64,000 nt of DNA from Rhodospirillales bacterium (GTDB lineage: Bacteria > Pseudomonadota > Alphaproteobacteria > Rhodospirillales > Defluviicoccaceae): assembly GCA_016712375.1 (NCBI GenBank), contig JADJRE010000007.1, positions 62,001-126,000 on the forward strand, written 5' to 3'. Positions 44,276 to 52,844 of the stretch are shown piece by piece; the stretch's first letter is position 1, and every line of letters starts with the position of its first letter. Under the pieces are notes generated by a model that saw nothing but the letters and a program-made list of their open reading frames with translations, was not told the DNA's origin and did no database searches. The translations under genes were made by a program, and so were the position numbers.

Positions 44276-44300
44276 AACGGCGCCACGCCGCCACGGTTCC
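44276..44300 (-). promoter_or_regulatory. EcfG-type general-stress promoter of the DUF3072 gene
   Basis: On the minus strand the -35 GGAAC (44300-44296), a 16-base spacer and CGTT (44279-44276). This matches the alphaproteobacterial sigma-EcfG consensus GGAAC-N16/17-CGTT exactly. The predicted 5' leader is about 37 bases. Confidence 0.65.
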
Positions 44301-44708
44301 CGTCGACCTGGCAAAAACGTTCTTCTTGTCGGTTTGAAATTGAAGTCGAAGACGCCATCTGGCGCAGCGGCCAGCCGGCGACATCGGCGGCAGCCGCTGG
44401 CGCTACTCGTTGATGAACTGGGGCCACGACCCGCTGCAGGACCAATAAGCAGCATACGGCGCTTGCAAATCGGGGCCTGCGCCCGGCCACCCGGGCAAAC
44501 GTCGCTCTTGCTCAGCTGGTTGCGCCACGGAGTTCGCTTCAGGGCCTAGTACCCGCTCCGCATAAGGCTCGCTTGCTCAAGCGATACTACCTGGGCATGT
44601 TACGTTGTTTTCCTCGTCAGGGAGACCGCCTGCGCAGGCTGAACAACCCGCCCCTCGCTTGCGCCGAAGGACTGAAGAGCACAGGGACGTCGGTATGGGG
44701 GATGTTTC
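44301..44708. other. Intergenic region without a recognisable gene
   Basis: 408 bases between the DUF3072 promoter and the DUF4239 gene. Short open frames occur on both strands but none has a ribosome binding site plus protein-like composition. The promoter of the DUF4239/GluR0 pair should lie near its right end; I could not identify it. Confidence 0.5.
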
Positions 44709-45470
44709 TTGAGCCCACTGGCTATTTCGGTCCTCGTCGCCGTCTGCGTCTTTACCGGGGCAGTGCTCGCCATGCATGCCGCGCGTGCCTTGCCGAGTCA
44801 GCATTTGAGCGCTGAAGCTCGGGATGTCATCAAGTTGGCAATGGCACTCGTCGCGACGCTCGTCGCGCTCGTGCTCGGTTTGCTGATCGCGACGGCGAAG
44901 GGGACGTTCGACGCGCAAACTGGCGCAACCCGGCAATTGTCGTCCAATGTCTTGCTGCTGGACCAGGTGCTGGCGGGGTACGGGCCGGAAACTGAGCATT
45001 CGCGCGCAGCGCTGCGTCAAGCTGTCGCACGGACCATTGAGCGCATGTGGCCGGAGGATGGATCTCCACCTTCCATACTTCCCCCGCACGACACGGGCTC
45101 GCCGATGCTGGATTACTATAACGAGGTCGCCAATCTGGAACCTCAGAGCGACGCGCAGCGCGCGCTGAAGGCACGAGCCTTGCAAATCATGACGGATCTC
45201 GCGCAGACCCGCTTTCAAATGTATGTGCAAGAAAACTCCGGTCTGCCTCCGCCATTCTTGATCGTCGTCGTTTTCTGGCTGGTTATTCTGTTCGCCGGCT
45301 ATGGGCTCATCGCCCCTCGCAATGTCACCGTTGTCGTGGTGTTGCTGGCCTGCACGCTTTCCGTTTCTGGTGCCGTTTTTTTGATACTTGAATTGGCAGA
45401 TCCTCTTGATGGGCTCGTCCGATTATCCAGCCTTCCCTTGCGCCAGGCTTATGCTCAGCTCGGCCGATGA
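44709..45470 (+). CDS. DUF4239 (bestrophin-like domain) membrane protein
   Basis: 253 residues from a TTG. Four hydrophobic helices are arranged as two pairs: LAISVLVAVCVFTGAVLAM and IKLAMALVATLVALVLGLLI at the start, and FLIVVVFWLVILFAGYGLI and VVVVLLACTLSVSGAVFLIL near the end. The central region (GATRQLSSNVLLLDQVLAGYG, ALRQAVARTIERMWPEDG) matches DUF4239. The C-terminal ILELADPLDGLVRLSS is the best conserved part. Family members have no proven function; similarity to bestrophin channels is distant. The gene is followed 27 bases later by a GluR0-like channel gene, so the pair is probably one operon. Confidence 0.8.
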   Translation: MSPLAISVLVAVCVFTGAVLAMHAARALPSQHLSAEARDVIKLAMALVATLVALVLGLLIATAKGTFDAQTGATRQLSSNVLLLDQVLAGYGPETEHSRAALRQAVARTIERMWPEDGSPPSILPPHDTGSPMLDYYNEVANLEPQSDAQRALKARALQIMTDLAQTRFQMYVQENSGLPPPFLIVVVFWLVILFAGYGLIAPRNVTVVVVLLACTLSVSGAVFLILELADPLDGLVRLSSLPLRQAYAQLGR

Positions 45471-45497
45471 GCATATTCCTGCCTCGGAGTTAACCCG

Positions 45498-46637
45498 ATG
45501 ATGCTGCATCGTCGCTTTCTCCAAGCCATTCTCGGGATCGCCTTTCCGAGGCTGCTCGCGACCATTCTATCGATGTTGCTGATCCCGGTGACGGGCGATC
45601 GAGCCTGCGCGGCCGATGCCCCCTCTGACAGTTCAGGATTAGCGCGCGTCGGCGTGGTGGAAGCGCCGCCATTCGCGATGAAGGGTGACGACAATGAGTG
45701 GGAGGGGATCGCCGTCGAGCTCTGGCGTCATATTGCGCGTGACCTTGATCTGCGCTTCGAATTCCAGGAGATGCCGATCCCCGACATGATCGCCGCGGTC
45801 GAGCAAGGGAAGTTGATCGCGGTGCTCACCGCGATCGCTACCGCCGATCGTGAACGAACGATGGACCTAAGTCATCCCTTCTACAGCAGCGGCCTTGCCA
45901 TCGCTGTGACGGTAGCATCGGGTGGCAGCGACTGGTCGAGTGTTTTTGGCAACCTCTTTTCGTGGTCGCTTCTCCGCATCGCCGGCCTGATGTTCCTGCT
46001 GCTCCTTCTCGCCGGCATCCTCGCCTGGCTGTTCGAACGGCGGGCAAATCCTGATCATTTCCGCACCCGCCCGATGCAAGGGATTGCCGATGGCCTGTGG
46101 TGGGCGGCCGTCACCCTGACTACCGTGGGCTATGGCGACAAGGCGCCGCGCACGCGATCAGGCCGGGCGATCGGCGTGATCTGGATGTTTGCGGCTGTCG
46201 TCCTGATCGCCCTATTCACGGCACAAGTGACCTCCATCCTGACCGTGACAAGCCTTGCCGGACGGGTCAGAGGGCCGGCCGACCTGTCGCACGTGCGGGT
46301 CGGAGCAGTTCAGGGATCGCCGGCGCAGGCACAGCTGCGGGCCAGGTTCGGGGTGACCGCCACCGGCTACGCAGGTTTCGGCGCCGGCCTCGAGGCGCTC
46401 GACCGCGGCGCGATCGATGCATTCGTCGCCGTTGAGCCGGTGCTTCGTTATGAGATCGCCAACCGCTTCCCGGCTCGGCTTCAATTGGTCGGATCTTCCT
46501 TCCTGCACGAAGATTACGTCTTCGCCCTGCCACCCCATTCTGAGCTTCGCAAGCCGATCAATTTGTCGCTGCTGGCATTCATGGATACCAACGAATGGCA
46601 AGCCTTGCTCCGGCAATACCTGGGCAGCGACAAGTAA
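45498..46637 (+). CDS. GluR0-like ligand-gated potassium channel
   Basis: 379 residues. After a signal peptide comes a split periplasmic binding-protein domain: S1 (about 48-130, VGVVEAPPFAMKGDDNEWEG), two transmembrane helices around a pore loop (about 148-255), and S2 (about 260-375, VRVGAVQGSPAQAQLRARFG). The pore loop WWAAVTLTTVGYGDKAP carries the potassium selectivity signature TVGYGD. This is the architecture of prokaryotic ionotropic glutamate receptors. The ligand could be an amino acid; S2 residues cannot define it here. It likely mediates potassium flux in response to a periplasmic solute. Confidence 0.9.
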   Translation: MMLHRRFLQAILGIAFPRLLATILSMLLIPVTGDRACAADAPSDSSGLARVGVVEAPPFAMKGDDNEWEGIAVELWRHIARDLDLRFEFQEMPIPDMIAAVEQGKLIAVLTAIATADRERTMDLSHPFYSSGLAIAVTVASGGSDWSSVFGNLFSWSLLRIAGLMFLLLLLAGILAWLFERRANPDHFRTRPMQGIADGLWWAAVTLTTVGYGDKAPRTRSGRAIGVIWMFAAVVLIALFTAQVTSILTVTSLAGRVRGPADLSHVRVGAVQGSPAQAQLRARFGVTATGYAGFGAGLEALDRGAIDAFVAVEPVLRYEIANRFPARLQLVGSSFLHEDYVFALPPHSELRKPINLSLLAFMDTNEWQALLRQYLGSDK

Positions 46638-46694
46638 CCATCGTCCGCAAAAGGGGCCTGAACAGGCAACAGCGCGCTCCGCGCCTTCGGCTCG

Positions 46695-48152
46695 CTAAAC
46701 TCCAAGCTTCGCTCGCAGCAGGGCATTCACCTGCGCCGGGTTGGCTTTGCCGCCGGTGGCTTTCATCACCTGGCCGACCAGCCAGCCGAGCACCTTTTCG
46801 TTGCCGGCGCGAAACTGGTCAGCCTGGCCAGGGTTGTCGGCGACGACTTTCGCGACTGCCGTCTCGATGGCGCCGGCATCGGTGATCTGGCGCAGCCCCT
46901 TCGCCTCGATAATCTCGGCCGGATCGCCACCGGTTTCGGCCATGATCTCGAACACCTCCTTGGCGAGGCGCCCGGAGATCGTGCCGTCGGCCATCAGGTC
47001 GAGCAGCTTGCCCAGGTTCACCGCCGAGATAGGCGATTCGGCGATGCCGCGGCCCTGCTTGTTCAGCACCGCGAACAGGTTGGTGATCACCCAGTTAGCC
47101 GCCTGCTTGCCGTCACGGCCACGCGCCACCTCCTCGAAGTACTCCGAGGCTTCCTTCTCGGCGGTCAGCACGGCGGCGTCGTAGGGCGTCATCCCGTAGG
47201 TGTCGATGAAGCGCTGCTTACGCTGATCGGGCAACTCAGGAAGGCTGGCGCGGATGCCCTCCACCCACTCCGGATCGAGCTTTAGCGGCAGCAGGTCGGG
47301 GTCGGGGAAATAGCGGTAGTCATGGGCGAATTCCTTGGCGCGCATCGAGCGGGTCTCGCCGCGGCCGGAGTCGTACAGCCGTGTCTCCTGCACCACGCGA
47401 CCGCCCTGCTCGTAAAGCGCCACCTGGCGCGCCGCCTCGTGCTCGATGGCCTGCATGACGAAGCGCACCGAGTTGACGTTCTTTACCTCGGCCCGCGTGC
47501 GCAGCGCATTCTCCCCCACTGGACGCACCGAGACGTTGATGTCGCAGCGCATCGAGCCCTGCTCCATGTTGCCGTCGCAGGTGCCGAGGTAGCGCATGAT
47601 CGCCCGCAGCTTGCGCAGGTAGGCACCCGCCTCCTCGGGGGTGCGGATGTCCGGCCGGGAGACGATCTCCATCAACGCCACGCCGGAGCGGTTGAGGTCG
47701 ATCAGCGTCAGCCGCGGGTGCTGGTCGTGCAGCGACTTGCCGGCATCCTGCTCGACGTGCAGCCGCTCGATGCCGATCTGCTTCGTCGTGCCGTCGGCAA
47801 GTTCAATAACGACGGTTCCCTCTCCGACCAACGGCCGCTGATACTGCGAGATCTGATACCCGGCCGGCAGGTCGGCGTAAAAGTAGTTCTTCCGCTCGAA
47901 CACGCTCTCAAGGTTGATCTGCGCGTTGAGCCCAATGCCGGTGCGCACCGCCTGTTCGATGCAGATACCATTGAGCACCGGCAGCATCCCCGGGAAGGCG
48001 GCATCGACGAGGCTCACTTGCGTGTTCGGCTCGGCGCCGAAGTCGGTGGCGGCACCGGAAAACAGCTTCGAGCGGGAGATCACCTGGGCATGTACCTCGA
48101 GGCCGATCACCACCTCCCAATCGCCGCTATCGCCGTGAATCAAGTACGCCAT
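46695..48152 (-). CDS. gatB: Asp-tRNA(Asn)/Glu-tRNA(Gln) amidotransferase subunit B
   Basis: 485 residues. The catalytic cradle begins VVIGLEVHAQVISRSKLFSG, with KNYFYADLPAGYQISQYQRP and EIVSRPDIRTPEEAGAYLRK further on. The C-terminal YqeY-like tail domain ends ATGGKANPAQVNALLRAKLG. With GatA and GatC (not in the window) it converts Glu-tRNA(Gln) and Asp-tRNA(Asn) to the amides. It follows a repeat region and pncB on the minus strand. Confidence 0.96.
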   Translation of the reverse strand: MAYLIHGDSGDWEVVIGLEVHAQVISRSKLFSGAATDFGAEPNTQVSLVDAAFPGMLPVLNGICIEQAVRTGIGLNAQINLESVFERKNYFYADLPAGYQISQYQRPLVGEGTVVIELADGTTKQIGIERLHVEQDAGKSLHDQHPRLTLIDLNRSGVALMEIVSRPDIRTPEEAGAYLRKLRAIMRYLGTCDGNMEQGSMRCDINVSVRPVGENALRTRAEVKNVNSVRFVMQAIEHEAARQVALYEQGGRVVQETRLYDSGRGETRSMRAKEFAHDYRYFPDPDLLPLKLDPEWVEGIRASLPELPDQRKQRFIDTYGMTPYDAAVLTAEKEASEYFEEVARGRDGKQAANWVITNLFAVLNKQGRGIAESPISAVNLGKLLDLMADGTISGRLAKEVFEIMAETGGDPAEIIEAKGLRQITDAGAIETAVAKVVADNPGQADQFRAGNEKVLGWLVGQVMKATGGKANPAQVNALLRAKLGV

Positions 48153-48239
48153 GGGCGAGGACTTCTCTTTCTTCTCTGTTCAAATAGCCGGCCAGTGCTT
48201 AATGCGGGGCGCGGTAGCGCAAGGGGAGCGCGTCCTAGT

Positions 48240-48357
48240 GTCATTGCGAGCCCGCGCCTCCCCGTCATCGCGAGCGCAGCGAAGCGATCCACCTGGACGC
48301 ACGCAACCGTGCACTGGATCGCCACGCCCGCTCTTGCGGCCTCGCGATGGCGATCCA
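48240..48357. repeat. Dispersed palindromic repeat (MITE/REP-like) between gatB and pncB
   Basis: GTCATTGCGAGC (48240-48251) and GTCATCGCGAGC (48264-48275) are direct copies 24 bases apart. GCGATCCA occurs at 48284-48291 and again at 48350-48357, and its inverse TGGATCGC occurs at 48315-48322. This type of sequence (TCATTGCGAGC...GAAGCGATCC) is a common intergenic repeat in alphaproteobacteria. It separates two otherwise same-strand genes. Confidence 0.6.
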
Positions 48358-48367
48358 CATGCTGGCG

Positions 48368-49615
48368 TCAGCTGGCACCACCGTTGCCATTAGCCTCGGC
48401 GCGGCGCTTCAGCAGGAACTCGCGGCCGACCTTTACCGAAGCCACGCCGTCGTACTCGACGATGTCGGCAGTCGCGTACGTTTCTTTCCAGGTATCCGGC
48501 AGATAGGATCCGGTACCGATGGCGTCAATCGGCGCACCGACGTCTGCCATCACCTTGCACTTCTGCACGTCGAAACCGGAAGACGCGACGATGCGCACAC
48601 GCGGGTATCCCGCGCGGTCCAGCTGCTCGCGCATGTGGAAGATCGCCGCGGCGGAAACGCCGGTGCCGGTGAGATAGCGCAACTCGGTGTCGTTGCGATA
48701 CCGGCGCACCGCGAGCGGCACGTTGCGCTCCAGCACCGCGTAGGACTCCTGCGGATCGAGCCCCTCGATGAACCGGCCGCCGTGGGTGTCCAGCCGCACC
48801 GCCAGCCGGCTGGTCTCAGCCAGTTCCTTGAAACGACGGCATACCTCCAGGGAGTCGGTCACTTCACGACCGTAATAGTCGACCAGCACCGTCAGGTCGT
48901 CGCCAGGGAAGGTCTCGGCGAACATCTCCGCGGCGCGAAGGGTGGAGCCGGCATAGCCGATCAGGGCGTGCGGCATCGTGCCCAGGCCCTTCGTCTGGCC
49001 GAAGTAATGCGCCGTAGCGTCGTTGGCGTTGCCGATGAAGCCGCGCGCGCCGGATTCCCGCTTCGCCGCCTCGGAGCCGGTGGCGGCGGCGTACGCCATC
49101 ATCTCGGCCATCTCGATGCCGGCGCAGTGGCGAGCGTCCATGGCGAGGAAGCCGACCTTCGGCAGGTCGCTGCACATTGTGAACGCGTTGTAGGCGGCGA
49201 CGCAGGGCGCCCCCAGCTTCTGCAGGTACAGCGTTTCCAGATCAACGAGATGGTAGAACGAGCCGATGATGTAGAGCAGTGGCTCGCCGGCACCGACCCA
49301 ATCACCCTCGCGATAGTTGATGTCGATCCGGATGGTGATCCCGCGCGCCGCCGCTACCTGTTGCAGCCAGCGCACCATCAGCCGCGGCGTGAAGATCACC
49401 GGCCGTCGCATGAACACCGCGTAGCAGACGGTCTTGTCGCCGAAACGACCGATCGTCTGCTTCGTCTTTACGAAGTAGCGGTCAGTCCACGGCTCGACAT
49501 CACCGGGCGGCGGCTGCAGGACGCTCGCCGACGGCTCAAGGAAAACATTCTCGGCCGACCCCTCGTCCGCCTCAGAGCGTGGCGAAGGCGCGCCCCGGCT
49601 CTCGCTTGCGCTCAC
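48368..49615 (-). CDS. pncB: Nicotinate phosphoribosyltransferase
   Basis: 415 residues from a GTG at 49615. After about 35 unconserved residues the NAPRTase fold begins with DRYFVKTKQTIGRFGDKTVC. Conserved parts include LDARHCAGIEMAEMMAYAAA-like AMDARHC, GFIGNANDATAHYFG, GTMPHALIGYAG, and VLVDYYGREVTDSLEVC. It makes nicotinate mononucleotide for NAD salvage. The 5' end overlaps the 3' end of the DAHP synthase gene by 44 bases, so the two are probably coupled. No NadQ-like palindrome was seen near it. Confidence 0.93.
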   Translation of the reverse strand: MSASESRGAPSPRSEADEGSAENVFLEPSASVLQPPPGDVEPWTDRYFVKTKQTIGRFGDKTVCYAVFMRRPVIFTPRLMVRWLQQVAAARGITIRIDINYREGDWVGAGEPLLYIIGSFYHLVDLETLYLQKLGAPCVAAYNAFTMCSDLPKVGFLAMDARHCAGIEMAEMMAYAAATGSEAAKRESGARGFIGNANDATAHYFGQTKGLGTMPHALIGYAGSTLRAAEMFAETFPGDDLTVLVDYYGREVTDSLEVCRRFKELAETSRLAVRLDTHGGRFIEGLDPQESYAVLERNVPLAVRRYRNDTELRYLTGTGVSAAAIFHMREQLDRAGYPRVRIVASSGFDVQKCKVMADVGAPIDAIGTGSYLPDTWKETYATADIVEYDGVASVKVGREFLLKRRAEANGNGGAS

Positions 49616-50966
49616 GGCTGCGGCCCTCCTTCAGGATCTCTGCCAGCAGGAACGCCAGTTCCAGGGCCTGGCTGGCATTCAGGCGCGGATCACAGTGGGT
49701 ATTATAGCGGGCGCCGAGATTGGCTTCAGTGATTGCCTGCGCGCCGCCCACACATTCGGTTACGTCCTGGCCGGTCATCTCGAAATGCACGCCGCCGGCA
49801 TAGGTGCCCTCCGCCTCGTGCACGGCAAAGAAAGTGCGCACTTCCTCGAGAATGCGGTCGAAGTGCCTGGTCTTGTAGCCGCTGCTGCTCTTGACGGTGT
49901 TCGCGTGCATGGGGTCGGAGACCCAGACGACGCGCCGACCCTCGCTGCCGACGCGGCCGATCAGTGGGGGAAGTCGGTCGGCCAGCTTCTCCGCGCCCAT
50001 ACGGACGATCAAGGTCAGGCGTCCCGCCTCGTTCGCCGGATTGAGCATGTCGATCAGCCGGATGAGCTCGTCGCCCTCGATGCCGGGGCCGATCTTGACG
50101 CCGATTGGATTGCCTACTCCACGCAGGAACTCGACGTGCGCGTCGTCCGGGTCCCGGGTCCGTTCGCCGATCCACAGCAGGTGCGCCGAAGTATCGTACC
50201 AGTCGCCGGTGGTGCTATCGACACGGGCCAGTGCCTCTTCGTAGTTCAGCAGCAGCGCCTCGTGCGAGGTGAAGAAGCTGGTCTCGCGGATCTGCGGCGT
50301 CGTTTCCGAGGTCAATCCGCAGGCGGCCATGAACGCCAGTGCCTCGTCCAGGCGGCCGGCGAGATCCTTGTAGCGGCCGCCTTGCGGGCTATCGGCGACG
50401 AAGCTGAGGTTCCACAGGTGCACCTGATGCAGGTCGGCGTATCCGCCTTGCGCAAAGGCGCGGATCAGATTGAGCGTTGACGCCGACTGGTTGTAGGCGC
50501 GGATCATCCGCTGCGGGTCCGGGATGCGCGCTTCGGACGTGAAGTCCATGCCATTGATCATGTCGCCGCGATAGGCCGGCAAGGTGATGCCGTCGATCGT
50601 CTCGGTATCGGCGGAGCGCGGCTTGGCGAACTGCCCGCCCAGCCGGCCGACCTTGACCACCGGTACAGCCGCGCCGAAGGTCAGCACCACGGCCATCTGC
50701 AGCAGCACGCGGAAGGTGTCGCGGATGTTGTTGGGGTGGAAATCGGCGAAGCTTTCGGCGCAGTCGCCGCCCTGCAGCAGGAAAGCCCGTCCCTCCGCCA
50801 CCTGCGCCAGCAGGCGCTTCAGCCGGCGGGCCTCGCCGGCGAACACCAGCGGCGGAAAGTGCCGCAGCTCCGCCTCGACCGCACCCAGTGCCGCCGCGTC
50901 CGGATAGGTCGGAACCTGTAGGATCGGCCGGCTGCGCCAGCTTTCGGGAGTCCAGGCATCATTCAT
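49572..50966 (-). CDS. Class II 3-deoxy-7-phosphoheptulonate (DAHP) synthase
   Basis: 464 residues of the plant-like type II family. Motifs: FLLQGGDCAESFADFHPNNI, VVKVGRLGGQFAKPRS, MRMIRAYNQSAST-like PQRMIRAYNQSASTLNLIR, VWVSDPMHANT with the metal-binding His, and GVHFEMTGQDVTECVGG. It condenses erythrose 4-phosphate with phosphoenolpyruvate, the first step of the shikimate pathway. A metal-binding Cys is in the N-terminal GGDCAES. It overlaps pncB by 44 bases at its 3' end. Confidence 0.96.
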   Translation of the reverse strand: MNDAWTPESWRSRPILQVPTYPDAAALGAVEAELRHFPPLVFAGEARRLKRLLAQVAEGRAFLLQGGDCAESFADFHPNNIRDTFRVLLQMAVVLTFGAAVPVVKVGRLGGQFAKPRSADTETIDGITLPAYRGDMINGMDFTSEARIPDPQRMIRAYNQSASTLNLIRAFAQGGYADLHQVHLWNLSFVADSPQGGRYKDLAGRLDEALAFMAACGLTSETTPQIRETSFFTSHEALLLNYEEALARVDSTTGDWYDTSAHLLWIGERTRDPDDAHVEFLRGVGNPIGVKIGPGIEGDELIRLIDMLNPANEAGRLTLIVRMGAEKLADRLPPLIGRVGSEGRRVVWVSDPMHANTVKSSSGYKTRHFDRILEEVRTFFAVHEAEGTYAGGVHFEMTGQDVTECVGGAQAITEANLGARYNTHCDPRLNASQALELAFLLAEILKEGRSRERKREPGRAFATL

Positions 50967-51067
50967 CAGGCGTTCTCATGCCCCTGCATTGGTGGAGGAC
51001 AGGCTATAAGCGCCCGGGGGCGGGTTTTCAACAGACGCCGGCGGTTCCCTCTCATGCGCGGCACTCG

Positions 51068-51724
51068 TCAGACGGCTTCATACTCGGCGATCGTCCACGG
51101 CTCCGCCGCCGCATCCGCGTACCACGCCTGCATCGCCGGCAAGCCCAGGACCGCATCGGCATAGGCGCGGCACTCGGCATCGAGATCGACGCCGTAGGTC
51201 TCGAAACGGGTGACCACCGGCGCGTACATCGCATCCGCATTGCTGAACGCGCCGAACAGGAACGGGCCGCCGTGGCCGAACCTCGCCCGGCAGTCGCGCC
51301 ACATGGCGGTGATCCGCGCGATGTCCTTCTCCACCTCCGCCGACCGGCCCCGTCCCGGCAGCCGCCGGCGCAGGTTCATCGTCATGTTGGAGCGCAACGG
51401 CACGAAGCCCGCGTGCATCTCGGCGCAGATCGTCCGTGCGTGCGCCCGCGCGACAGGGCCGGCCGGCCACAGGTGCGCCTCGGGGAACAGCTCTGCCAGG
51501 TACTCGACGATGGCGATCGACTCCCACACCGTCACCGCCCCATGCCGGAGCACCGGCACCTTGCCGGCGGGTGACCAGCGGGCAATCAAGGCGGCGGTCT
51601 CCGGCAGGCGCAGCGGGATCACCACCTCCTCGAAAACAGCTCCCGCCAGTTTCAGTGCGAGCCACGGCCGCAGCGACCACGACGAATAGGCCTTGTTGGC
51701 GATCACCAGGGTCAGCTTGTCCAT
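51068..51724 (-). CDS. Glutathione S-transferase family protein
   Basis: 218 residues from the ATG at 51724. The thioredoxin-like N-terminal domain contains IANKAYSSWSLRPWLALKLAG with a Ser-rich active-site loop, GKVPVLRHGAVTVWESIAI (the cis-Pro and the Glu-Ser glutathione contact). The helical C-terminal domain follows from about residue 85. The substrate is unknown. It lies 25 bases downstream of cobD and 101 bases upstream of the DAHP synthase gene on the same strand. Confidence 0.9.
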   Translation of the reverse strand: MDKLTLVIANKAYSSWSLRPWLALKLAGAVFEEVVIPLRLPETAALIARWSPAGKVPVLRHGAVTVWESIAIVEYLAELFPEAHLWPAGPVARAHARTICAEMHAGFVPLRSNMTMNLRRRLPGRGRSAEVEKDIARITAMWRDCRARFGHGGPFLFGAFSNADAMYAPVVTRFETYGVDLDAECRAYADAVLGLPAMQAWYADAAAEPWTIAEYEAV

Positions 51725-51749
51725 CCTGTCCTCTCCATGTTCCGGCCTT

Positions 51750-52751
51750 TCAGGTGGCGCCGAGCCGTACCGCCGCGAGTGCTGCGACAAGGCAGCCGTT
51801 CAGGGCGCAGGCAACAACGAACAGTGACAGCGCCCGGGTCACGTCGCGTGCCGTCGCCCGCGCCGTGCCGTCGCCGATCCAAGGGTCATCGACCACCAGC
51901 CCAGGATAGCGGCGTGGCCCGGACAGCGACAGCTTGAGCGCGCCGGCCATGGCGGCTTCCGGCCAGCCGGCGTTCGGCGAGCGGTGCAGCCGCGCGTCGC
52001 GCAGCATCGTGCGCAGGCCAGCGGAAGGCCGCGCACCCGGCACCGCGAGCGCGGCAACGCTGAGCAGCAGCCCCGCCAGCCGCGCCGGGACGAGGTTGAG
52101 AACGTCATCGAGCCGCGCCGATGCCCAGCCGAAGTCGCGGTACCGCTCGTTGCGGTAGCCCAGCATGCTGTCCAGCGTATTCACCGCCTTGTACGCCAGC
52201 ATACCCGGCAGGCCGAACAGCAGGTACCAGAACACAGGCGCGACGACGCCGTCGGAGAAGTTCTCGGCGCAGGACTCGATGGCGGCGCGCGCCACGCCGT
52301 GTTCATCCAGTTGTCGGACGTCACGGCCGACGATGTGCGCGACCTCGGCACGGCCGGCTTCCAGCCCGCGTTCCGCAAGTGCGGTGCCGACCGCACGGAC
52401 GTGCCGGAACAGGCTGCGCTGCGCCAGCAGGGAGATGACGAGCGCCAGTTCCGCCAGCCAGCCGAACGGCACCAGCCGCCCCAGCCAGGCAACCGCCCAT
52501 CCGGCCGCGGCGGCAAGTCCGGCGACGACCACCACCACCAGAACGCCGCGCAGCCGCCGGTCGGAGCGCTCGGGTCGGTTCAGCTTGCGGTCGAGTGCCG
52601 CGATCAAAGCGCCGATCAGGCGGACCGGATGTGGCAGCCGCGAAAGCGGTCCGCGCGCCTCTCCGAAAAGCGGCTCCAGCGCCAATGCCGCCAGCAGCAG
52701 CAGCAGCGGGTGATACGGTAGCGCGGTGGAAGCAGTCTCGAAGAGCGGCAT
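51750..52751 (-). CDS. cobD: Adenosylcobinamide-phosphate synthase (CobD/CbiB)
   Basis: 333 residues from the ATG at 52751. Integral membrane protein with family motifs ALEPLFGEARGPLSRLPHPV, ESCAENFSDGVVAPVFWYL, NTLDSMLGYRNERYRDFGWA, and SPNAGWPEAAMAGALKL. It joins the aminopropanol linker to the corrin ring in adenosylcobalamin synthesis. No other cobalamin genes are in the window. The stop of ligD lies 93 bases upstream. Confidence 0.93.
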   Translation of the reverse strand: MPLFETASTALPYHPLLLLLAALALEPLFGEARGPLSRLPHPVRLIGALIAALDRKLNRPERSDRRLRGVLVVVVVAGLAAAAGWAVAWLGRLVPFGWLAELALVISLLAQRSLFRHVRAVGTALAERGLEAGRAEVAHIVGRDVRQLDEHGVARAAIESCAENFSDGVVAPVFWYLLFGLPGMLAYKAVNTLDSMLGYRNERYRDFGWASARLDDVLNLVPARLAGLLLSVAALAVPGARPSAGLRTMLRDARLHRSPNAGWPEAAMAGALKLSLSGPRRYPGLVVDDPWIGDGTARATARDVTRALSLFVVACALNGCLVAALAAVRLGAT

Positions 52752-52844
52752 GGCCGCGAGTCTCGACGTCCGCATACAATGCGTCAATGGCTGACGCGGG
52801 TGCCCCTGTCGCCCGCTCTGACGCCGGACCTCGTGCCCGCCCTG

